In this document: positions 12,757 to 23,945 of the stretch, piece after piece
Position numbering within the stretch: the stretch's first letter is position 1
Layout: each line of letters opens with the position of its first letter
From: Allacma fusca
Taxonomy: Eukaryota > Arthropoda > Collembola > Symphypleona > Sminthuridae
Direction of reading: 5' to 3'
DNA: 64,000 bases
NCBI GenBank assembly: GCA_947179485.1
Contig: OX359247.1
Span: 39,470,801-39,534,800, forward strand
Made by a program: the position numbers and the translations under genes
The notes under the pieces: generated by a model
Told to the model about the DNA's origin: nothing
The model's input: the letters and a program-made list of their open reading frames with translations, nothing else
Databases searched by the model: none

Positions 12757-13359
12757 GTACAAACGAAAGTTAGGTAGACTGTAGTACGTATTCTAAATTA
12801 CAACGCGAGGTCTACAGATCACGTACACACACTTCTACTGCACCGTTTAACCAATTATTAGCTTGAAATGCAATACTCACCATAACAGGAAACAGCTACA
12901 TAAATAACTAGTTTGCTAGGTTGCTATTTTAGGATATGTTAATCAGGTTGCTCAAACATATGTATATTAAAACAGTATTCCTATGTTCAAAAGTGTTTCC
13001 TTAATTACCTCACAGGAAGTCTAATTATATTAGACTAATTATAACTTGGAAACTGAAATGTTAGTAGAAGCTGGACAAGAACTGCACATATGTAAGTATG
13101 TACTACTAATTGTAAGTAAAGTTCACAGAGTCACGTTACTTGCACAAGTACGGGGTAAATCCAGAGCTGTACACGCCCTCCAGTTTCGCCGGTACGAAGA
13201 AAGCTACAGGGGGAATGATCGTTTTGAGTGATCCGGTGCGGGTCACGTCATTTTCATTTAGTGTGTATATGTACAGTACAACTGTTTGTCCACTGTGTCG
13301 TAAACATTTTTCTCCCCAAAAGTTGACAGTGTGCTGAACTGGATTCGTAATTACGTGCC

Positions 13360-14610
13360 CATCCGTAAACGTGCAATGTCTGATAGACTTCATCCGTTTT
13401 ACCTTGTTTGTTCCAAACTGCTCAATACTCCCAAACAAGCCACCTAACAACGGCTTAAGTAATAATTTCAAATTGATTGTTCCGCACAACTCACTAAAGT
13501 TTAACAAAATAATGTCAATAAGTAATTAAATTTTACCGCGACCGTACTGGGCAAAATACCCTTTAATACTTTTCATACCGTGACCTCAGTTTCGAAGTCC
13601 AATATCCCTGGATTGAATTGTCATAGCATTTTCAATTAAGTGTTTTTCAATCCGTAAAAATGTTCTGTACAAATCTGAGTACTTATATAATCCCCGAAGG
13701 GAAATAGTCTGTATTTATTAAAATCAAGGTGATTGCAAAAACTAGCCTCACCCCACCCTGTATTTTGTAAGATACCTACATGGAAGATGTGTGACTTGTT
13801 TAATATCCAGCCCTTCCCAATCTCTCCAAGTAAAAATACAGAACGTGCTTCTTTCCTATAGGTGTCTTTCAACTTCATACTGTACAAAAATGCAGGTCGT
13901 TAAAATGAACATTAAAAAAAATCATTGTGATCTAATTCTAATAATACTAAGTTTATTACTGATACCTTTTTACCATTCTGAAAGTAGCTTGGAAGAAATA
14001 CATCATTGTTTCTCCAAAGCCTCAGCTCCTCTTTCAACTATTTCCTTACGTTGTACTTCCCTGCCTCGCCAACCCAAACTGCAATTCACAACCTACGTAT
14101 GTGTAATTTAACAGCTATAAGAAAAACTGCTGCAATAAATGTTGCAGATATTTGCAACATTAACTTTGTTGATCGCCATAATCTTATCCTGAAAGATAAT
14201 ATGGGAATGTTTACTGGAGCACTTGGGGTGATTTCCAATGTTCCACGGAGTTCATTTGGTTGATGGGATCCTGACGATTTTACAAATCAAATAACAATTT
14301 TTTGTTACATACAATTTCCCTATGTTTATGCGCACAAATCAAAACTAGTAGCAAACTACCTAAAATCTAATAATTTCCAAAATAAACTTCCAAGTAAGCT
14401 CAAAGCTGCAATTTTGGATAGCAGTAATCTTCGTGGAGCTGTTAGCGTTTAGGTGCACTTCTGACGGAACTTGTCCACCCTAACACGTGGTTTCATACAG
14501 TAAAAAGTTAACATAATTAATATCTAATTGTTCCCGTCAAATAGAACTAAAAATATATATTACTAAAAAATAGTAATTATTACCACTGTATAATTGTACT
14601 TAATTGCCAT
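13360..14610 (-). pseudogene. SEC14-like (CRAL-TRIO) pseudogene
   Basis: Relics of five of six exons lie in order on the minus strand. Exon 1 is 14392-14610, with its ATG equivalent at 14610. Exon 2 is 14165-14270, with in-frame stops inside and after the FPYYLSG motif. Exon 3 is 13966-14078, net 2 bases short and frame-shifted after KYNVR. Exon 4 is 13780-13879, two bases too long and out of frame after VFLLGE, and its donor is damaged. Exon 6 is 13360-13493, frame-shifted and lacking about 57 bases that should encode the stretch with IPTWYGG. Exon 5 was not found. The closest relatives are the 20-kb and 27-kb genes, whose flanks are also copied here. Confidence 0.88.
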
Positions 14611-15620
14611 AGTTATAATAAGAAATGAATTTAAATTTGAAATGATATGGTGTGACAGTTTTGATGAGAGAGGTGTATATAGGTATACATACTTATATAC
14701 ATATATAGCACTCAAACACCCTCAAGTATACCACAGGATGGAATCGTACACACTAAAATGACTTGAACTGGAGAGCAAATTTTAAAGTTCTAATTGGGCA
14801 GGTAATGGCTACAGGTCACGATCATATACGACAACCCATTTCTCTGTTTTTCTTTTATGTATACATTTCTCACCTGTCTTATATTTCGATTATTATTAGC
14901 TGGAAATACATACTATACTCAACATCAGTTGTGTATCGATGTTCTATACTCTACTAACTTTAAATAATAATGTTTTCTCATATTGTAAAGGTAGTACACA
15001 TTTATAGTTTGTAGGTGCATAAGTAGTTTGCAAGATCATTATTTTTGACAGGCGCATCACGTTGTTGTAATACACATTCATAGAAATGTAATATTCCTAT
15101 TCGATCCATATAACTTGAAAAGTTCCCTTAAATTCCTCAGGAGGAGTCTAAATGTATTATCATGGAAACTGATCTGTTTACAAAAGCGTACAAGATCTGC
15201 ATAAATGTAATCTGGAAATAAATTTGCTGCAAATTATGGGATTGCAATATTGTAAGTATCACTTCCTTAACTGAGCTAGATGGGGGGCCTAGGTTTTCAG
15301 GGCACTGGGTATGTGCCACCTGCTGTCTCATTTACTGTATTACTCAGGCACGTTCATTTACATATGTATGTACACGCACGATTTGCAAGGATAGAGATTT
15401 TTTTATAAGGACTATGAAATGCCGAGAGTTAGACATAATTGCACCTCACAATCAGGCGCGTACGACTTTATTTATGGACTTGTTTATTCTGAAATATTCA
15501 TCTACAAGAAAGGAAAAAATTATCCTCCATCAAACAAATAAACGGAAAAAAAGCAATAAGTTCTGAACTTGATCTAGTCATTCGTTGGTACATTCTCAGG
15601 TTTTTATGTAAACTATTGTC
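13360..15620. repeat. Segmental duplication, copy 1 of 3
   Basis: Besides the pseudogene, the upstream flank matches copies 2 and 3: cactaaaatgac followed by a GC-poor stretch and ggctacaggtcac near 14750-14830, tattttctcacattgtaaag-like sequence near 14970, and agttctgaacttgatctagtcattcg near 15558 (compare 22430 and 29920). This shows the whole gene neighbourhood, not just the gene, was copied. Confidence 0.7.
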
Positions 15621-16161
15621 TCGTACTTATTTTGAATTCATAATTCAGAGCCGTAGCTGCATGGCTTGTTTCTTTGATCCATAAATATCATCACTATATT
15701 TTCCTTTGTAAGTATTGCCATTTATATTCTTATCTAAGTCACCAGAAACAAAACCATTTTCGTTTGAGATGTGTATATTGTTGATATAAAATTCTCTACC
15801 CTGACCAAGGAATAATGCGAATTACTTAATTAATCTCAATGACCTTAAGTTATCTAAGATCATTGAATTTGAAGTGTTTTGAGTCATACGTATTTTAAAC
15901 TCAATTCAGAGATTAATTTTACGTCCAAGCGTACTTTCAATAAGTTTACTAGTAATTTACAATAATTATAGCAATAGGGTAAAATACGAAAATCTTGTAA
16001 GGGTCTACGTGTGTCTCGTCACTATTTGTTAATATATTGTGTATGAGTCTACTCGCAAATATAATAAAATATACAAATGTACATACTATAGTAATTTACA
16101 CCAGTCACTTAACTGGTTTGACGTACGATTCTTGATTTTTTAAAAATTTTACATATAAAAT
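14611..16161. other. Duplicated 5' flank, no gene
   Basis: Upstream flank of the pseudogene (see segmental duplication copy 1), then AT-rich sequence up to the left LTR of the retrotransposon. No coding exon was recognised on either strand. Confidence 0.5.
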
Positions 16162-16365
16162 TGTGTTGGTATGTGGGATTTCATGATTACGGGAATGCCA
16201 TTCCACACATACTACACTCCTGATGAAACAAATGTAAGATGATCATTTAGTCAGACTTCACTTCTCAAGCTATAAACATATCTTAATAAAGATACACTTC
16301 TGCTCTACCCAATTTCATACGTTATTCGGCTCCATACAAATACATATAAAGCACTTATCATTACA
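16162..16365 (+). repeat. Left LTR
   Basis: 204 bp, begins TGTGTTGGTATGTGGG and ends ATCATTACA. It contains an AATAAAG poly(A)-like signal in its 3' half. It is identical to the right LTR except for a missing TA dinucleotide in the GAAACA-AAATG region. Confidence 0.95.
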
Positions 16366-16383
16366 TGGTGGCAGCGGTAAATT
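16366..16383 (+). other. Candidate primer binding site
   Basis: TGGTGGCAGCGGTAAATT follows the left LTR directly. It begins with TGG, the complement of a tRNA 3' CCA, as expected for minus-strand priming. The priming tRNA was not identified. Confidence 0.6.
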
Positions 16384-16457
16384 GGTGAATCGGTTTGAGT
16401 GTCATAATTATTTCAACTACGTGTTAAAATTGTACCAATAAACTCAAATTTGCAAAC

Positions 16458-18753
16458 ATGGGTTTGGACATTAAACCTCCTGACCAGTTCAGTTATTCAA
16501 CGCCCTCCGAATGGCCTAATTGGCAAAGAAGATTCGAACGATTCATGAAATGTCTGAAAATAACCGGAAGTGAAAGTAAAGTTCATCGGTTGATTTACCT
16601 TATGGGTGACCCAGCAGACGATATTTTAGAAACATTTGGTCTAAATGAAGAGGAGCAGAAGGACTATGAAAAAGTTACTGAAACGTTTGACTCGTATTTC
16701 ATGGGCAGAAAAAATGTAAAATATGAACGTGCGCGATTTAATATTCGCGTGCAAACTTGAGGGTGAGCCCATAGATGAGTTCCTTACGGATTTACATCGT
16801 CTCTCACAACATTGTGAATACCAAGGTCTGCAAGACGAATTGATACGGGACAGAATTGTTGTTGGCGTTGCTGAAGGGAAACTCTCTGAGAAGTTACAGC
16901 TCGAACCAGACCTTACACTTGAAAAGGCAATCACCATGGTCAGAGCATATGAATCAGTTCGCAAACAGCAGGCTTATCTGAATAAAGCGTCGAATGTACA
17001 TAGAATGCATTCTGAGAAAACAAGAGAAAATGACACTAAATCTTCCCGCGATGACAAGGGAAAGTTTGATAAGAATTGGTGTTGTTTCAAATGTGGAGGC
17101 AGTAGAAAACATGCAAAAGAACAATGCCCAGCTAATAACTCGCAGTGCAACTTGTGTAAAAGAAAGGGACATTGGGCTCGAGTTTGTAAAACTGCAGAAA
17201 AGATGAAAACCCAACATACAAGCAATACACAAGTAGACTGTGTTAATGAAGAATGTGCTTTTTTGGGAGCAGTGTCGTCCGACATCAATGCTAATTCACG
17301 TCGATGGTCCGCGCAAATTTTGATTGAAAGTTTCCCTCTGAAGGTAAAATTGGACCCCGGAGCAGACGTAACTGTGATCCCGTATGATTTATATAAAAAA
17401 TGTTTGAAGCATCTGGAGTTGAAGAAATCCGACAGGAAATTATTTGGACCATGTAACACTTTGGTAAATACTAAAGGTATGTTCCTAGGGAAACTGAGCT
17501 ATAAAGGGAAACACACCGAGACAATGATATATGTAGTTGAGAACTTGCAGCGGGCCTTGTTAGGTGTAAATGAATGTGAAATCTTGGGTCTTGTCATCCT
17601 GGTTGATTCGATAAATAAACTTTCATCGTCAGTTGACCCCCATAAAGACTTCCCAGAACTATTTCAAGGATTGGGAACCTTGGATGCGGAATACACTATA
17701 AAATTGAAGTCAAATGCAAAACCTTATGCGCTCAGCCAACCTAGACGAGTTCCATTAGCCTCGATGACTAAACTTAAAAACGCACTCGACAAGATGTTGG
17801 ACATGCGAGTTATTGAAAAAGTCAACGAGCCGACCGAATGGTGTGCACCTTGCGTGTGTGTACTCAAGAGGAACGGGGACATACGAGTATGCTCAGATTT
17901 TACGGAATTAAATAAATCTGTTGAACGTGAAAATTATCCTTTGTCTATTGTTGAGCATTCCCTGGCAAAGATGTCTGGAGCGGTGATGTTCTCAAAACTT
18001 GATCAAAATAATGGCTTTTGGCAAGCAAAATTAAACTCGCAATCAAAATTACTGACAACTTTCATAACTCCGTTCGGAAGATTCTGTTACCTTCGTGTAC
18101 CTTTCGGGATATCGTCAGCGCCCGAATATTTCAATAAACAAATCTCCGAAATGTTATTAGACTTGACTGGGGTGTGTAATCACACTGATGATACTTGTGT
18201 TTGGGGCAAGTCGGTACATGAACATGATTCTAATTTACAACAGGTCCTTCAACGATTTCGTGAAAAAGGTGTCACATTAAATGCTGCAAAATGTGTTTTT
18301 GGGGTTGCAGAAATTAGATTTTTGGGCCATAAAATTAATACCACAGGTATCCATATTGATGACGAGAAGCTCAAGGCTATTGCTGAGATGAAACCTCCTA
18401 GGGATGAAGACGAGGTTAGAAGTTTTATTGGATTTGTGACTTATTTAGCCAGGTTCATTCCGAACCTGTCCTCCATCATTGCCCCTTTGAACAATTTGCT
18501 CAACCAAAAATTTTATTGGGGGAACGATGAAAACAATTCCTATAACAGGGTGATTCAAATCCTCACTTCTAGACCTGTACTAGCTATTTTTGACCTAAAT
18601 AAGAAAACAATCATTTCGGCTGATTCGTCATCTTACGGGTTGGGTGCAATTTTACGTCAAATGCAACAGGATGAAACTATAAGAATAGTTGCATGTGCTT
18701 CCCTTACGTTGACTAAAACAGAAAAGGGCTATGCTCAGACATGGCATTCCTAG
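16458..18753 (+). pseudogene. Retrotransposon gag-pol, frame-shifted and cut off in RNase H
   Basis: The gag start is at 16458. The first frame runs to 16760, and the continuation is in another frame from about 16740, so a one-base change splits gag. The second frame carries two zinc knuckles (C-x2-C-x5-H-x4-C then C-x2-C-x4-H-x4-C, 17087-17190). Next comes a protease active-site block reading DPGA where the family has D(T/S)GA, then reverse transcriptase with FSKLD and HTDD, so the three catalytic aspartates remain. The start of RNase H (SADSSSYGLGA) follows. After EKGYAQ the sequence jumps to an unrelated frame and stops at 18753: a deletion junction. Confidence 0.9.
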
Positions 18754-19442
18754 CATAGTACGGAGCGACAATGGACCCCAATTTGAATCCGTTCATACTC
18801 ACGAATTTCAAAAATTTGCACAGGAATTTGAATTTGCACATATAACATCAAGCCCAATGTATGCTCAAAGTAATGGTTTCATTGAGGCAATGGTTAAAGC
18901 GATTAAGAATGGCATTAAGAAGAATTTGGACATGCCAAATTTGCTGCTTGAATAGAGCCACTCCATTATCAAATGGGTTTAGCCCCGCTGAACTACTTTT
19001 TGGCAGAAAGATCCGTACACGGTTACCACAGGCACCCCAAGTATTGATGCCTAAAACTGTCCCTGCTGATGTACTGTTGAAGAAAGAGGGCAATCGAATT
19101 GAAAAGCAGACACAAAACTACGATGACTATTATGGCGTTAAGGAACTTCCTGTTCTTCAACCCGGAGAGAAAGTCTGGGTTCAAGACAAGAAGAAATGGG
19201 GAGAAGTGGTGAGGAAAACGGACATGCCACGGTCATATATTATCAGCACTCCAGATGGTCATTATAGAAGAAATCGTAAGATGTTAAATGCAGTGCCAGA
19301 ATATCATGCCGAACCAGTAAATGAAACATCAGCTGAAATTAAAGAGGAACCCTTGGAATCTTCTTCCACTAACATACAGGGATATGTTACCCGTACCGGG
19401 CGTGTTGTAAAAAAACCAGATTACTTGAATTATTATTATTAA
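18731..19442 (+). pseudogene. Retrotransposon integrase C-terminal remnant
   Basis: From about 18735 the frame reads HGIPSIVRSDNGPQFES and SSPMYAQSNGFIEAMVK, the second half of the DDE integrase core, including the SDNG aspartate and the glutamate after QSNG. It stops at 18955. The downstream frame (to 19442) gives RATPLSNGFSPAELLFGR and a C-terminal RRNRKMLNA segment, so a second frame break lies near 18950. The zinc-binding domain and the first half of the core are missing upstream (deletion at about 18740). The element could not integrate by itself. Confidence 0.9.
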
Positions 19443-19471
19443 ATTTTAAAAGTTGAGTATTTAACCTATAC

Positions 19472-19484
19472 TAAGAAAGGGAGA
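19472..19484 (+). other. Polypurine tract
   Basis: AAGAAAGGGAGA-type purine run immediately before the right LTR, the expected plus-strand primer of LTR retroelements. Confidence 0.8.
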
Positions 19485-19690
19485 TGTGTTGGTATGTGGG
19501 ATTTCATGATTACGGGAATGCCATTCCACACATACTACACTCCTGATGAAACATAAATGTAAGATGATCATTTAGTCAGACTTCACTTCTCAAGCTATAA
19601 ACATATCTTAATAAAGATACACTTCTGCTCTACCCAATTTCATACGTTATTCGGCTCCATACAAATACATATAAAGCACTTATCATTACA
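19485..19690 (+). repeat. Right LTR
   Basis: 206 bp, nearly identical to the left LTR (only a TA insertion). It is followed by AAAAT, the second copy of the target duplication. The near-identity implies a recent insertion. Confidence 0.95.
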
Positions 19691-20210
19691 AAAATTACTT
19701 GTAAATAACCACCCTTTCAAACTCTTGGTTAATAGTCTATTTTTTTTCCAAAGTATTGACCTTTGTTTACCTAATATGGTGGAAGTTTATCAAAATATCA
19801 ATATTCAAATTACAAAATCTATTCAATCAATTTAATCCTATATTGGCATCACTTTATTGTCCTCAGTTGTATAATTTTCAAGTACATTTTATAAAATATA
19901 ATGTCAATATATCTTATCAAGACTTATAGGAAAATGCATTCGTTTTGCGATTTCAGAAAGAATCTAATAGATACTTAAATCTTGTTTTTGCGTTTACAGT
20001 AATTAGAAATTGTAATGTATTCGCAGGTTTTTCTGTATATTCACAGTTACTATATTAACTGTACAATTTAGTTTCTACTATTTCAGTCTAATATAACCCA
20101 TCTATTTATTTGTAATACAAAATTTTCTCAAATCTTGAGCAATATTATTTATGATAGTTGAGTTTACACTTTTTAATACAATTTATTATGAATTTACTAC
20201 TGAAATTCCA
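19691..20210. other. Intergenic with duplicated 3' flank
   Basis: AT-rich. From about 20117 it matches the 3' flank of the 27-kb gene (tctcaaayyttgagcaa). A minus-strand AATAAA lies at 20182-20187, 24 bases past the stop of the 20-kb gene. No gene. Confidence 0.5.
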
Positions 20211-23200
20211 CTATCCGTAAACTTGCAAAGGCTTGTAGTCTGGCTTGCCGCCATACCACGTAGGAATGGATTCTGGAGGGAGTATTCTTTTCAAAGCCTT
20301 CATCCATTTTACCTTGTTTGTACCATAAAACTCAATTTTCCCGAACAAGCCACCCAGTACCGGTTTGATCAATTGTAAGCCAACTTCGGCAGCATAACTC
20401 ACTAAATTGTTTAAACAAAATTGTGTAAATCACGTAACTCACAACTTCAACAACTTTTGTTTGAAGAGAAAAACAATATGGAAATACTGTTGATAGAAAC
20501 GGCATATCCAACTGCAGCCACGAGAAAATCCAAATACGTACGAACCATGTCGATAACATATAGCATCGCTGTAGAAATCATATTAATGCACAATAAAATA
20601 GTGATAATTAGTAAAAAAAATATTTTTTGCATTTACAGGTTCTACGCTAATAGAAATAATCCTACTTGGAAGATGCATGATTTGTGTTATATCCAGTCCT
20701 TCCCAGTCTCCAAGTAAAAATACACGACTTACTTCTTTCTTGTCGGTATCCTTCACTTGCATGCTGTAAAAATAATTAGGTTGTTATACGAACATAAAAA
20801 AACAAACTCTAATAATTCTAACAACAAGTTATTACTGATACCTTTTTAGCATTCTGAAAGTAGCTTGGTACAAGTATATCTTGAGTTCCTCCAAAGCCTC
20901 GGGTCCTCTTTCAACGATTTCCCTAACATTATACTTCCCTGTCTCACCGACCCAAACTGAAATTTACAAGGTTTACAATTTAATACAGCCTAAGTATGTA
21001 TATTTAATAGCAGTAAGGAAAGTCTATACAAAAAATGTTTCAGATATATGTAATATTCACCCGGTTGATCATCATAATCATATCCTGACAAATAGTATGG
21101 GAATTTGTCCTGGAGCTCTTGAGGTGCTTTCCAATGTTCCAGACCGTTCACATGATTGATGGAATTCTGGGTAAGTTTTAATAAATTCAATAAAAGTAGG
21201 ATATTTTATAGCAGTTATGTTTTGGGATTTTTTTTTTTGTTACAAAAATATTTCCTTGTATAAGTAATAATTATATATGTACATTCACAAAGAACAAAAC
21301 AAGTAGCAAAATGTTTTGTTTAAATGTGCAAAATTTTTAATAATTTAATAACATATGTATACTTACAAGTAGGCTGAAATTTCTGAAGGTATTTGAATTC
21401 TTCAAGTAGCTGTGAGCTTTTAGGTACACTTCCGGGGCAAGACATCCCTCTTTACACACGGTTTCATTCAGTAGAGAATTTACGTAAGCAATATCAAATT
21501 GTTCCCCTAAAGTGGTACTAGTGAGTATTGGGGAAAATATTGTTGCCAGTGTAAATATATATCTAATTGTCATAGTTAAAATTTGGAATGGATTTTATAT
21601 TTGAAAGGATATTGTGTGACTATTTGTACTTGTGACTTGTGACTATTGTCTATAAAAGCTACATGTGTAAGTAGCATTCAAGCGATTTAAGCATACTACC
21701 GTCTGGAATACTACACAATAAAATGACCTAGGCTGAAGAGCCACTCTGCAAGTTTTCACAATAAATTACAAGGTGTTTGCTACAGGTCAGGATCACACTG
21801 CTACTGCATCCCCTTTTTCTGTAAGTTGCTCACCTGTCTGTGCATAATTACTTAAGTAAGTATAATTATACACACAGTTGTACAGCTGACTTATTAGTAG
21901 CTAGAAATACAATACAGGGTTGACTATTAATGTTGTATAAGCTTTTAGCTTTAAATAAAAATATTTTCTCACATTGTAAAGATAAGACACATCTATATTA
22001 TTATTGCAGGTACTTAAATAACTAGTTTGCGATGTTGTTATTTAAGAAAGGAGAATCAGGCTGTAGCTGCTAGATTATACACTCAAACAATCTTCCTGTT
22101 CCGTATCATGCAAAAATTGTTCGTTTAAATTCCTACATTGAGTCTAATTGCACTATCATGGGAACTAGACTGTAGATAAAAACAGGCCAAGAATTGCATA
22201 GCATAAGCTGCTTAAGAATTGCACATATGTACATTGTACATACTTCCAGTGCACATTCTCGCTACGTCCACAAAATGCAGGGCAGCTCCAAAGCTTTGCA
22301 AGCCCCCCCTCTAGCTGACATGGGAATTCAATTAGGCGTTTTTGTTTGTTCAGGAATTTTCTAATAATTTTCTTGTCCAGGGATTAAAGAAACTATCTTG
22401 ATCAGCCAAAAATCGATAAATATGCGCAACAAGTACTGAACTTGACCTGGTCATTCGATGGCACATTCTCAGGCCTTTTGCAACTTTCGCTTGTACTTGG
22501 AATTAATTTGAATTAATTATCCATATCCGTAGGTGCCACTATTGTTTGTTTGCTTACAGTTAGTTGACACAATAACCGTAGTTTCAACGATATTTTGCAT
22601 GTTCAACTTTTTTTTCAGTTTTTTCTACTAACGTGCATATACATATACATGTGTATATTTAATTATTAGCATGCGTATAAGTTAGCAGAAAAAATACACT
22701 TGTGATGTAATGTAAGATTTGTGAAATGTGGACAAACTCCTTGCCCTTAGGTTGCCCAGAAGTCCTAATTTGAGATAGGGTCTCCTTATGACCTGATGAG
22801 CACCCTGATTTCATAAAAGCGGACATAAATTTCAATACGGACTGTTATTTGGGAGAACATGCTTTTAAAGCATTGTCATTACTTATAAACAATTTTGCCC
22901 TATAATCCTGATTAATAGTATGCATGTGAAGCTAAATTTTGCCCTACAAGTCAAATGCAATATTTTGAACGTTTACATTTTGCAACGATCGATGAATTCA
23001 CAATTCATGGAATAGTTCTAGTCTAGTGTGACCAAAAATTATTTATAGTTTGTGATTTCCTTCACAAAATATAATAATAACCCCTCCCCCAAGTACATGT
23101 ACTCATAGTGTTGTTTAGGGAATGTTATTTTTGGTTTTTGAGAAAAATAAACTATTGTAGATTATTAGATTAAATATTCGCAATGATTAAGAATTATGTA

Positions 23201-23945
23201 TTATGGTTATTGAATTGTTTTTAAAATATGCCGTTGGTATGTTTAATTTACTGTTGCAACAAAGGAGCCAAGTATTTTCGGTGCACCACTGTATTCGTAT
23301 GCGCGTTTTATTGTTCCTGGAATGTTGGGTTTAAAACATATTTGCAAGAGGTCAATGGATATCAAACCAACCAAACGATTTCGACAGAATTCACTGCAGC
23401 GCTCACTCATTATCTACTTATTTTGTGGAACGTTTAGTTGAAATCGGTTGACGTGCATGTTCTTCAGTAATAGCCATCACTACTACACGGACCTTTTCAG
23501 TATTCTGTAAGGGCACTCTGCTGCTCAAAAATCGATTTATCTTCATTGCATCAAATTTGTTACTCGTAAACAAATGTATTAAGTGTAGATAGCTTAAAAG
23601 CTGAGCTTCTGTTTTTTGTGAATTATCAGCACCAAAACTGCTCTTAAATGTATAAGATTGCATAAAGCCATAAATTGATAAAAGGGCTAAATGATCTGAA
23701 TTGTATAGTTACCAGAGATGCTTAAAATCTTAAGAATGTATTATCCCGTGTTATAAGATCATAAATAGGTAGCTGAATTGCAAAGGAACTATGTTAATTT
23801 TGATTTTGTTCAAAACCTTTTAAACTAAATTAATTGTCCTGTAACATTTGATTTGACGATCTGACAATCTGGGCAACCTATCCCTGACAAAGGCAATTGT
23901 GACGGTCAGTGCTAATGTGTAGCAACACTGACCACTCTCAACAAG
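20117..23945. repeat. Segmental duplication, copy 2 of 3
   Basis: Contains the 20-kb gene plus flanks shared with copy 3. The 3' flank starts near 20117. The 5' flank includes caagtactgaacttgacctggtcattcgatgg (near 22430, found again near 29920) and cactgaccactctcaacaaggtct (near 23924, again near 30248). Between those last two blocks, copy 2 carries roughly 1.2 kb more than copy 3, so one copy gained or lost sequence there. Confidence 0.75.
20211..21573 (-). CDS. Secreted SEC14-like (CRAL-TRIO) protein, 6 exons, 265 aa
   Basis: Exons 21367-21573, 21061-21166, 20842-20956, 20666-20763, 20488-20568 and 20211-20401 (798 nt), all GT..AG with phases 0-1-2-1-1. The start at 21573 gives a hydrophobic leader (MTIRYIFTLATIFSPILTS). 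Exon 1 has a C-x3-C pair (VCKEGCLAPEVYLKAHSYL) and ends in a RNFS sequon. Exon 2 has FPYYLSGYDYDDQP, exon 3 VWVGETGKYNVREIVERGPEA, exon 4 VFLLGDWEGLDITQIMHLP, and exon 6 IKPVLGGLFGKIEFYG then IPTWYGG. A complete CRAL-TRIO core predicts a secreted small-lipid binder; the ligand is unknown. A poly(A) signal lies at 20182-20187. It is close to the 27-kb gene in every exon and in both flanks, so the two are recent duplicates. Confidence 0.93.

Larger units (their letters stand above)
16162..19690 (+). mobile_element. Defective Ty3/Gypsy-type LTR retrotransposon
   Basis: Complete LTR-to-LTR insertion of 3529 bp. The LTRs are 16162-16365 and 19485-19690, flanked by the 5-bp target duplication AAAAT (16157-16161 and 19691-19695). 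The LTRs differ only by a 2-base indel. A primer-binding-site candidate follows the left LTR and a polypurine tract precedes the right one. Inside, gag, protease, reverse transcriptase and the start of RNase H are recognisable. The rest of RNase H and the front of integrase are deleted, and two frame breaks interrupt the coding region. It sits between duplication copies 1 and 2. Confidence 0.95.

Noticed and set aside
11678-12773. Long open frames (up to 321 codons) on both strands
   Set aside because: They are open in several frames and both strands because the minisatellite units lack stop codons; the products are periodic (VQVQIGYRSR-like) with no start context, domain or splice signals.
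13136-13507. 123-codon minus-strand frame as a gene
   Set aside because: It is the exon 6 relic of the pseudogene read through a deletion into non-homologous flank; the WYGG segment is missing.
16641-17459. Minus-strand frames over the retrotransposon
   Set aside because: Shadows of the plus-strand gag-pol, with no motif of their own.
21651-21657. TATAAAA as TATA box of the 20-kb gene
   Set aside because: It is on the plus strand while the gene is on the minus strand.
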